Source: Liolophura sinensis
Taxonomy: Eukaryota > Mollusca > Polyplacophora > Chitonida > Chitonidae
DNA length: 64,000 nt
Assembly: GCF_032854445.1 (NCBI RefSeq)
Contig: NC_088305.1
Coordinates: 4,839,606-4,903,605 of the forward strand
Direction of reading: 5' to 3'
The notes under the pieces are model-generated. The model was given only the letters and a program-made list of their open reading frames with translations. It did not search any database and had not been told where the DNA came from. Both the position numbers and the translations under genes were made by a program. The stretch's first letter is position 1. Every line of letters starts with the position of its first letter. Of this stretch, positions 10,101-22,100 are shown one piece after another.

Positions 10101-13100
10101 ATATCTAGGGTTCGGGGAACATTGGCAGCCTGTCCCCATCCACACCAGGCCAGTGTCTGAGGATAAGGTACAGTGTATGATATATACCTCGTCACATTTC
10201 ACCTTGTCAGGCTCTGAGATGTGTCATGGGTATCTAGGGTTGGGGGAACATTGGCAGCCCGTCCCCATCCACACCAGGCCAGTGTCCGAGGATAAGGTAC
10301 AGTGTATGATGTATACCTTGTCACATTTCACCTTGTCAATCTCTGAGATGTGTCATGGATATCTAGGGTTGGGGGAACATTGGCAGCCCGTCCCCATCCA
10401 CACCAGGCCAGTGTTCGAGGATAAGGTACAGTGTATGATATATACCTCGTCACATTTCACCTTGTCAGGCTCTGAGATGTGTCATGGATACATAGGGTTG
10501 GGGGAACATTGGCAGCCCGTCCCCATCCACACCAGGCCAGTGTCTGAGGATAAGGTACAGTGTATGATATATACCTCGTCACATTTCACCTTGTCAGGCT
10601 CTGAGATGTGTCATGGATATCTAGGGTTGGGGGAACATTGGCAGCCCGTCCCCATCCACACCAGGCCAGTGTCCGAGGATAAGGTACAGTGTATGATATA
10701 TACCTCGTCACATTTCACCTTGTCAGGCTCTGAGATGTGTCATGGATATCTAGGGTTGGGGGAACATTGGCAGCCCGTCCCCATCCACACCAGGCCAGTG
10801 TCCGAGGATAAGGTACAGTATATGATATATACCTCGTCACATTTCACCTTGTCAGACTCTGAGATGTGTCATGGATATCTAGGGTTGGGGGAACATTGGC
10901 AGCCTGTCCCCATCCACACCAGGCCAGTGTCTGAGGATAAGGTACAGTGTATGATATATACCTCGTCACATTTCACCTTGTCAGGCTCTGAGATGTGTCA
11001 TGGGTATCTAGGGTTGGGGGAACATTGGCAGCCCATCCCCATCCACACCAGGCGAGTGTCCGAGGATAAGGTACAGTGTATGATGTATACCTCGTCACAT
11101 TTCCTCCCTGTCAATCTCTGAGATGTGTCATGGGTATCTAGGGTTGGGGGAACATTGGCAGCCCATCCCCATCCACACCAGGCGAGTGTCCGAGGATAAG
11201 GTACAGTGTATGATGTATACCTTGTCACATTTCACCTTGTCAGGCTCTGAGATGTGTCATGGATATCTAGGGTTGGGGGAACATTGGCAGCCTGTCCCCA
11301 TCCACACCAGGCCAGTGTCCGAGGATAAGGTACAGTGTATGATGTATACCTCGTCACATTTCCTCCCTGTCAATCTCTGAGATGTGTCATGGATATCTAG
11401 GGTTGGGGGAACATTGGCAGCCTGTCCCCATCCACACCAGGCCAGTGTCCGAGGATAAGGTACAGTGTATGATGTATACCTCGTCACATTTCCTCCCTGT
11501 CAATCTCTGAGATGTGTGATGGATATCTAGGGTTGGGGGAACATTGGCAGCCCGTCCCCATCCACACCAGGCCAGTGTTCGAGGATAAGGTACAGTGTAT
11601 GATATATACCTCGTCACATTTCACCTTGTCAGGCTCTGAGATGTGTCATGGATACATAGGGTTGGGGGAACATTGGCAGCCCGTCCCCATCCACACCAGG
11701 CCAGTGTCCGAGGATAAGGTACAGTGTATGATGTATACCTCGTCACATTTCACCTTGTCAGGCCCTGAGATGTGTCATGGATATCTAGGGTTGGGGGAAC
11801 ATTGGCAGCCCATCCCCATCCACACCAGGCCAGTGTCTGAGGATAAGGTACAGTGTATGATGTATACCTCGTCACATTTCCTCCCTGTCAAGCTCTGAGA
11901 TGTGTCATGGATATCTGGGGTTGGGGGAACATTGGCAGCCCGTCCCCATCCACACCAGGCCAGTGTTCGAGGATAAGGTACAGTGTATGATATATACCTC
12001 GTCACATTTCACCTTGTCAGGCTCTGAGATGTGTGATGGATATCTAGGGTTGGGGGAACATTGGCAGCCCGTCCCCATCCACACCAGGCCAGTGTCCGAG
12101 GATAAGGTACAGTGTATGATATATACCTCGTCACATTTCACCTTGTCAGGCTCTGAGATGTGTCATGGATATCTAGGGTTGGGGGAACATTGGCAGCCCA
12201 TCCCCATCCACACCAGGCCAGTGTCCGAGGATAAGGTACAGTGTATGATATATACCTCGTCACATTTCACCTTGTCAGGCTCTGAGATGTGTCATGGATA
12301 TCTAGGGTTGGGGGAACATTGGCAGCCTGTCCCCATCCACACCAGGCCAGTGTCCGAGGATAAGGTACAGTGTATGATATATACCTCGTCACATTTCCTC
12401 CCTGTCAAGCTCTGAGATGTGTCATGGATATCTGGGGTTGGGGGAACATTGGCAGCCCGTCCCCATCCACACCAGGCCAGTGTTTGAGGATAAGGTACAG
12501 TGTATGATGTATACCTCGTCACATTTCACCTTGTCAGGCCCTGAGATGTGTGATGGATATCTAGGGTTGGGGGAACATTGGCAGCCCATCCCCATCCACA
12601 CCAGGCCAGTGTCCGAGGATAAGGTACAGTGTATGATATATACCTCGTCACATTTCACCTTGTCAGGCTCTGAGATGTGTCATGGATATCTAGGGTTGTG
12701 ATTAGGTGGATACATGAAGTTTGAATGACCATTGTACATGTGACGTGCGTCCAAAGGTAACTGTCCAAAGGTAACACTGCACAACAATGCTGTACAGATA
12801 CGTGTATGCCTTATTGGCAGTTACATGTACATGTACGGCTGACAAAGCAGTACACACCCTTTCAGTATTTTACTTTTTAGGTGTTTTATGCCGCATTTGA
12901 GAATATTTCACCCATTTTTGTTAAATGAGTCCCTCGTTCCCCTGAAGTGATATGTACATTAAGATACACACATGTACGTACTTAAGATGTGCTGACATCG
13001 TTTTAAACACACAGTGAGAAACAGCATTATATCTCACATTGGAGCTATATGCATACCGGGTACATGTAGCTTTAGTAAATTCCACCCATTCCATAAATTT

Positions 13101-16100
13101 CATCCACAACAGTACATTTTTAGAGGCAAATAAATGTCACAATGTATTATTTTTGGTGCTTTATTACCCATGTTCCAAGCAAACCTCAAAATACCTCTCC
13201 AAAATCAATAGAACTCTTAGAATCAGGAAAAATGGCCATTTTTCCTGATTCTAGTCATGGTTATTTTATAGGGTAATTGCGGTGAAGACAAGTGATTTTC
13301 AAAAACTGGTTGCGCTCGTAGAAAGTTTACAGATTCAATAACACTGCTTTCCCCAGGAATACCTACCTGTACATGTACTGTATCTAGTGAGTGAGTTGAT
13401 TATAAATGTGCGTGCACATGAGGTCAACCATCAGGGTCATTTTGCTTGCCCAAAGTACATGTATTTTCTCTTGCTCAGGTTTCCCCAGGGCTCTGCCCCC
13501 ATAATGCTGGCTGCCGTCGTGTAAGTGAAATATTCTTGAGTACGGCATAAAACACTAATCAGATAAATAAATCAAATAAATCTTGCTAAGGTGAAGAGAG
13601 CAAGTGTTAACTTTCAGCCCTGAACAAGTGACTGACTTTTTCTGCAGTGGAGTCGGAAGCAGGACGGCCATCCGTAGGACTTTTAGTTAAAAATAAAAAA
13701 TAATAATAAAGCAGAAGTGAAGTGGAACCAATTTAATGGCAACCAACAAAATGAAGGCGCATGCACACACATGTGCATTGTTAAGCACTGTTAAGCTCAT
13801 AAAACTGCAATAGATGTGTGCAAAGAATAAAAACCCTGTAGAATGATTTCATCTCCAGAGGCCTAGCGCCCAAAAGCGCTGTTCAGGTCTATTGTGTCTA
13901 TATGTAACAGGGTGATACATGTATATACATGTAAGAAGCTCTAGCTGGAGGCAGTTTTCCTTTAATCTAATGATTCAAAATTAGATTACAAACCCAGAGA
14001 TTGCTGGTTCAAATCCTCAGCTGCTAAACCCAGTCACATAGAAGACATTTCACACTCAAGATTTTATATGCTTATTGAAATCTAGCTAGTAGGGGGGGCA
14101 TTGATACCCACTGTCCATGATCGTGTGTGAGCAGCTTAGTTGTCATTTTCACAAAATACTGTAGTTTACTGATTACTAAATTGACAAAAGTCAAGCGAGT
14201 TCCTCAAATTCCTGAAGATGGTTCAATAAACCGAAATGTAGGAGCAACATGTCGGTCCTTTCTCATGGTTGTCACTTTAATCTGATATGTTAATTAATAA
14301 CCTTGTCACTAGCCCATCACTAGTCCATATTTTTGCTAATTTTTGTCTAATGCATTTGTGTGCTTGGCAGGTTTTTGCAATTCGGAGAAAAAAATGTCCC
14401 CACCTGGACCAGCTTAAAAAGCAGCTTGAGGAGTCAAATCCATACGGTCAAGTGGAGGCCGAACATAAGGTATTCTACAGTGTTATCAGGAATGCAGAAA
14501 ATAGATGTCACGCAAAGATGGAGTGTTTCGTTGGCTAACATGTATGTTTATAGTCATGTCATATTAGTATTAATCTATCAACAGCTGGCTGGAAGCATGT
14601 GATTGAGTGGTTAATGTTGATTCATTAACAAAGACGCAAGATAGAGGTTCAAACCCTGCCTTGGTCAGGGAATTTGTAAACAAATTATTCAATGGTGCTC
14701 GCATTGGTGACACTGAATACCAAGTTTGCACAAATGTTTGTTGAATGCATGTTCACGGTCTTCACGGTATACTCATCATTATGTCACAACTGTTAAGGTT
14801 TATTTGTAACATCCTGAGGGTTGGTTTGTCTTGGGCACTCCGATTTCCTCTGCCCATAAAACTGACTGTCATCATACAAGTGAAAAATTTGTGAGTATGG
14901 TTTTCAACAACAATCCAATAATTAGATATTGACTGTTTTGTCATTTACCAACTACATGTACATGACACATGACCCTCCTATATAGATGCATTTATATATA
15001 GCCTTCGAACAGTTAGATCATATTGAAACAGAATGTTCAGCAATATGGGCCTGTTCTGTCCTCATGAAAGCATACATGAAACGCTTAGTTTTTATTTTAT
15101 AATATGGAGTTTAGGATGCGGCGTAACATATATAAGTGCATGTACAATATAGCTTCTCAGTTGTTTTCGTTAGGTGTAAAAATGACTTTAATCTACAGTT
15201 TTCCTATTACGGCCTTAGTGGTTAATAGTCCGCAAATTATTGAAAAGTAAACATGCTGCGGTGGCGTCAGCGATGATAGCTGTCAGGATAACTTTGTTGA
15301 TTGGAGAACCTAAAGTTGGGGGCGCTAAGCTACTCGCGTTCCCATTATGTTCAACGATGACGATTTCTCAGTTTCCCTGAGCATTCACAGAGGGATTATT
15401 TAGAACTATAGAGTAAGCCTCGAAAATGAAAAATTTCTTCTCGTTTTTTGGCACATTTTTCTGCATGTTCCTTAAGTAAAAGAAAGCTGAAATACATAGG
15501 AAGGTTCATCATACAGACAACTGAAAACTATGCCTAAAAATTACTTTCATTTATTTTTTCCGATTTTTAGCTCGCCTGTACAAAATAAGACAAAGTATTG
15601 TGAGAGGTGGGAAAAGTGTCGGTGTCTCTGTCAGTGTCCGGTTAAGCTTTTGTTTTCTTAGCTCATGTATAATGTTCTCTCATAGGTTAAGCTTTTCCTT
15701 TAGCTCCTGTACAGGCATAATGGGCTCTCATACGTAGTTTGATGGTTAAGCCTTTTCCTTTTAGCTCCTGTACAGGCATAATGGGCTCTCATACGTAGTT
15801 TGATGGTTAAGCCTTTTCCTTTAGCTCCTGTACAGGCATAATGGGCTCTCATACGTAGTTTGATGGTTAAGCCTTTTCCTTTAGCTCCTGTACAGGTATA
15901 ATGGGCTCTCATACATAGTTTGACGGTTAAGCCTTTTCCTTTTAGCTCCTGTACAGGCATAATGGGCTCTCATACGTAGTTTGATGGTTAAGCCTTTTCC
16001 TTTAGCTCCTGTACAGGCATAATGGGCTCTCATACGTAGTTTGATGGTTAAGCCTTTTCCTTTAGCTCCTGTACATGTATAATGGGCTCTCATACGTAGT

Positions 16101-19100
16101 TTGATGGTTGAGCCTTTTCCTTTAGCTCCTGTACATGTATAATGGGCTCTCATACGTAGTTTGATGGTTAAGCCTATTCTTTTAGCTCCTGTACATGTAT
16201 AATGTGCTCTCATTTTTTGATTGAAAGTTAACCTGTTTCTTTTAGCTCTTGTATAGTGGGCTATCACACAGGGATTGAAAGTTAGGCTTTTTTGACTCCC
16301 AAGTTTAAGGTGTGGTGTGTAAATCCACATTCTCAGATGGCGGGATAAGCTTTTCTTTAGCTCCTGTATAATGGCAATCATACATGTATGTGGATCTCCA
16401 ACATACAGTGATAGAATGTTGTGTTTTGTTTGTGTTTTTTTTTTTTTTTTTTATGTTTCTTTTTGCCTGTGTACATCTACAAAGGGCCTGCTGATAGAAG
16501 GTTGAACCATTTTATTGGCTTGGGTTTTATAGGCTTTTTATAATGTTTTTGAATGATTTTAACTGATAGACTTTCAGTTCAAATATTTACCAGTTTTCTG
16601 TAGTAAACCTGCTCTCTACAAATTAAGCCTCCATGCAGGGTAACAATTTCTTGCATACAGGGTTTCTGTGACTTTTTGCTTATGAGATTTATGGACTTGG
16701 CCAGATTTACCATTTTTGTAATCAAGAAAAGTAGGTCTCAAACATGTAGGAGAACAAGACAAGTATTAGGTTCCTGTGGCGATTTCACCAGATTTGTCAC
16801 CATTTTCCTGCTTTGTGGACATCAAGAACACATTCAGTCTGATTTCATTCTGTTCTCCTGTAAACACAGACTTCTACAAGCCTTTCCCGTAGGACTACAG
16901 TTTCTTATGCAATCACTTATCTAGATAAGCTTTTTGTCTCTCTAGATACCTTGCCATTTGTAGAGTGCAAGAATTTACCTTGGTGTATATCAGTTTATCT
17001 GGTATACACAGTATTTGCAGAAAGCTTCCACATCTGTATAAGTACTAGGAGCCTATGACGCTGGCCGATGCATGTGCCTTCCTACACTGTGACGGAAACC
17101 ATCCACGCAGGTAGTATTTCTTGTCAGCTGAGTATTTACTCAGGCAATCAGAGGGCTGTAGTCATCACCCATAGTCCCCGGATAGCTAATCATCGGAAGA
17201 GACTTGTATATCAAAGACCACTCCAGTGAGTTGTTACTCAAAAACCCCACAATGATTTATTTATTTATTTGATAGATGTTTTACGCCGTACTCAAGAATA
17301 TTTCACTGATACGACGTTGATCACTATTATGGTGGGAGAAAACCGGGCACAGCCCCGGGGGAAACCCACGGCCTTCCGCAGGTTGCTGGCAGACCTTCCC
17401 AGGTACGGCCAGCATGAGCTGGACTTGAACTCACAGCGACCACATTGGTGAGAGGCTCCTGGGTCATTACTCTGCGCTAGCGCGCTAACCGAGTGAAACC
17501 CCACAATGAAGTTTTTGTACTACCATAGCTCCGCAGGAACTCTGGCGTCACATCACCAATTTTTTCCTAATGTTCACCAGAAGGAAGGAATTTTTGGGAG
17601 GAACTCGTAGATAAAAAGAACTATTCAAACATTTATTATCGTCATTAGACTTCCTGTGACATCAGAGTTCCTAAACTCTGATAGTATGGTCCATACTGTA
17701 GAGATCTTTTCCTTTAAACCTGTACCCTTTGTTTTATGGTTTTATGTATCTTTTGGTAAACCCACTGTCAAAATTCACCTGAATGAGCTCTCCACAAGTT
17801 GTCTCATGTATTCTGTTCACATTTTAATATATGGTCAAAAACACTTTTCTTTCTGTCTCTCTGACACCTGAGGTCTTGAGTTCAGTTCCGGCTTCGGACA
17901 GGGAAATTTCAATTTCTAGGTCTAGGTTGTACAACATTTACAGAGTGGAATGGTAAACCTAGGATTTCTCCTCATGATAAACTGGCCATGTACATTTACA
18001 TGAATGTACTGTATTGCTGAGTTCAATAAAAAAAAAAAAATAATTTGCCAGGTGTCATTTAATAAGCCATATTTAGATAATGATATTGCCAGATGTACAT
18101 TTACTCCTACAAAAAGAGAGATGGTAGATTAGATTTGTAGAGAAATGGCTTTCATCATCAGATTATGAACAACAGCTGTTTGTACATGTACATTTACATT
18201 GTATTTGGTTTTCAAGGACCTGTATGGCTAGGTGGTCATTGTGCTAGCACACCACAATGACCCAGGAGTCCAGAACCAATGTGATCACTGGGAGTTCAAG
18301 TCCAGATCATGGCCTCAAGACCTTGTACATATACACACAGTTGTGATGTGACCAGAATTATCTCAAAACAATATTAAACTCGACACAGATATTAGCATAG
18401 CCATTTCTTGCCAAAGTGTGAACAAGTTTCATGTGTATTACCTTTTGGAAGACTGGTGTTCATTGTTTTATTCCACTGCCTCTGAATGCATATAAGATGT
18501 AACTCTTCCCATACCCCTTTGGTATTGCTCAAAACAACACCATATACACTGTATGTATATTATGACAGAAAGCAACTTTGTATAAAACTGAACATGATAT
18601 ACATAAAGTTGCCAGGTCAGATTATTTGTTGCAATGTCACATAATTGTGTGATCTGTTTTGTTATTGGGTTGTTTTTTTTTTGCCAGGAGCCTATTGCTT
18701 TATCTTTGTTGGTGCTTCCAGAATCCATTGCCTTATTTTTATTGCTGATTCTAGGAGCCTATTGCTTTATCTTTGTTGCTGCTTCCAGAATCCATTGCCT
18801 TATTTTTATTGCTGATTCCAGGAGCCTATTGCTTTATCTTTGTTGGTGCTTCCAGAATCCATTGCCTTATTTTTATTGCTGATTCCAGGAGCCTGTTGCT
18901 TTATCTTTGTTGGTGCTTCCAGAATCCATTGCCTTATTTTTATTGCTGATTCCAGGAGCCTATTGCTTTATCTTTGTTGGTGCTTCCAGAATCCATTGTC
19001 TTATTTTTATTGCTGATTCCAGGAGCCTATTGCTTTATCTTTGTTGGTGCTTCCAGAATCCATTGCCTTATTTTTATTTCTGATTCCAGGAGCCTATTGC

Positions 19101-22100
19101 TTTATCTTTGTTGCTATTTCCAGAAGCCAATTGCCTTACCTTTGTTGTTGTTGTCAAAAGCCAATTGCCCAATCTTTGCTGCTGTTTCCAGAAGGGAATT
19201 CTTCGTAATATCTTTGCTGCTGTTTCCAGAAGCCAATTGCCTTCTCTGTGTTGCTATTTCCTGCAGCCAATTGCTTCATTGTTACTGTTTCTAAGAGCAA
19301 ACTGCCTTATCTTTGTTGCTATTTCCAGAAACCAATTGCCTTGTCTTTGTTGTTCTTTCCAGAAGCCAATTCTCTGATATTTGTTGCTTTTTCCAGAAGT
19401 CTTTTCCCTGATCTTTGTTGCTGTTCTCAGAAGCCAATTGCCTTATCTTTGTTACTGTTTCCAGGTCCCACTTGCTTGATCTTTGTTGCTGTTTTCAGAA
19501 GCCAATTGCCTTATCCTTGTTACTGTTCCCAGAAGCCAATTGCCTTATCTTTGTTACTGTTTCCAGGACCCACTTGCTTTATCTTTGTTGCTGTTTCCAG
19601 GAGCTAATTACCCTATCTTTTTTCTACTTCGAGATGCCTATTGCCTTATCTTTGTCACTGTTTCCAGAAGTCTTGGGCTTATCAGTGCTGTTGTTTGCAG
19701 AATCCTATTGCCATATCTTTGTTGCTGTTTCCAGAAGTCATTTGCCTTATCTTTGTTGCCACGTGTATTCCCTGCAGCTAATTATACCTAATCTTTGTTG
19801 CTACATGTATTTCCAGCAGTTAATTGCTAGATCTTTGTTGCTCTATGTATTTAATTGCCAGATCTTTGTTGCTCTGTGTATTTTGAGCATCTTATCATAC
19901 CTGATCTTTTTTGTGTTTTTTTTTTTTGTTTTTTGCTTTTTTCAGAAGCTGATAGACTACCTGGCTGATAAATCTGGGATGAAAGCCACTGTTCCAGACA
20001 TCGCCCAGCTTTATGACATTTTCTTCTGCCAGGTACTGAAGAGTTTTGCTATAAACTTGGCTATGAGAGTGTAAACACAAAGAGTCCTAAATAAACCCAA
20101 ATCAAAGAAAATAAACAAATAAGTACATGAATTTAAACAAATAGATCAATCCATTCTCAGTGGTGCAATAAATGTATGGTATATATGTCAGGGAAAATCA
20201 AACTGAAATTGTTTGATTTATTTATTTATTTATTTGATTGGTGTTTTATGCCACACTCTAGAATATTTCATTAATGACAGCAGCCAGCATTATGGAGGGA
20301 GGAAACCAGGGAAAGTGATTGACCCCTAACTCTCTGTACATATTGCTCCACGTAAACATGTTTCTGGGTTTTTGCAAATTTAAACCGTCATAATCCCATG
20401 TTATTCTTGAAGGAAAACGGAGCAAAAATATATATGTAAAGCTTAACTTTGTTTTGTAACTAAATAAAATATGTTTAAGCCAAACTGAAATTCCATTACC
20501 ATAAACTACGAGTAGCGTAAAGAAGATGATAACAAAACGTTTGTGTACATGATAAGTATCAGGGACCAATAGGCCTGCTCCGAATTAACTGCCTTGTTAC
20601 ACGATCAAAATCTTATGACGTAGCACAAGATTAGTTTTTGAGGCGTGGAACAATGAAAAGTGGGACCTGGCCTATAACAGCATGCAGTATGTAGGTAATG
20701 TCACAACAGTGTCAAATATTGTCTAGGTAACAGAATGCTATAAAACATGATATCAGCCTTTAAGAGTTGCAGAAATATCAAGAGGTTGTAAATGAAGGTG
20801 ATGTTTTCAGCGTATGTGTGTGCTGAAAATGTATGATTAAGGGCCTGATTTTAAAATTAGCACCGAATGGTTTTAAAAAATTCATAACGAGTATCTTGGA
20901 CGTTCCAAACGAGTTTACAAAATTAAATGCTGCCTTAAAGCGAGGTCATCAACTAGCTTATTCCACTTTAACTGAGAAACTTCCCACTCGCTATTTTCTG
21001 AAGTCCCACCTAACCACCGCATACTCATAAAAAATGCACCTTTAAAATGGGAAAGTGATCTCAAGGGAGATGATTCGCTGTTGCCCTATTCTATAAAATC
21101 ATGTCTGATTTACATGCAAGTCAAATTCTGAGATATAATGGTACGCGTAGAGCTTATTTTGGAAGCAGTAGAAGTAAATATTTTGACGGCGTCATGAATG
21201 TTACAGGCACGTTTAAAGTCAGATGTGTCAATGCTCCAACTTTCAATACCCAACTCAAGTCATTGCTTTTTAAGATGTTTTGCTGTTTTAAATTGTGTAT
21301 CCTGCATTGAACTTTGACACCATTTTGCACAATTAGCATGGGGTAGAAATTCTCTAAATTAACTTCTTCATTTACTATAAATGACCAAAAATTTCATCCA
21401 TGATTAAGTTGCTCATTTTTCCAGATTCTGGAAGTTTTGTTGATTTTAGAAAGATGCTTTGAGAGGTGTTTGAAAGGTAGGATGATATCCTGCTGGCAAA
21501 ATGTAAATTTTAGTACCAGAATTAATATTTCATGACATATGTTTGTCTCCAAAACTGCTTTGTGGTCGAATTTATAGGTCATTTAGGGTAAGAGGAGAAA
21601 TGTTGTGATTGAAGTTTATGTGAATCAACTGTATCGGTTCACTATTTAAGTGTAGAAACGTTGTGATTGAAGTTTATGTGAATCAGCTGTATCGGTTCAC
21701 TATTTAAGTGTAGAAACGTTGTGATTGAAGTTTATGTGAATCAACTGTATCGGTTCACTATTTAAGTGTAGAAACGTTGTGATTGAAGTTTATGTGAATC
21801 AGCTGTATCGGTTCACTATTTAAGTGTAGAAACGTTGTGATTGAAGTTTATGTGAATCAACTGTATCGGTTCACTATTTAAGCGTAGAAATGTTGTGATT
21901 GAAGTTTATGTGAATCAACTGTATCGGTTCACTATTTAAGTGTAGAGATGTTGTGATTGAAGTTTATGTGAATCAACTGTATCGGTTCACTATTTAAGTG
22001 TAAAAATGTTGTGATTTTGTAGAAGCAGAATAACCTAACCCAGTACTGGCCTGAGTGGATGAACAACACCATGTTCCGGACGCTGAAGGAATTCCAAGAC

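Noticed and set aside
9043-11121. A 692-codon open frame in the 129-bp array
   Set aside because: The unit is a multiple of three and lacks a stop, so the frame stays open automatically. It lies in an intron and has no start context or domain beyond the copied exon end.
18634-20074. Leu/Phe/Cys-rich open frames that look like membrane proteins
   Set aside because: Pyrimidine-rich 34-bp repeat read in three frames; only 19946-20032 is a supported exon.
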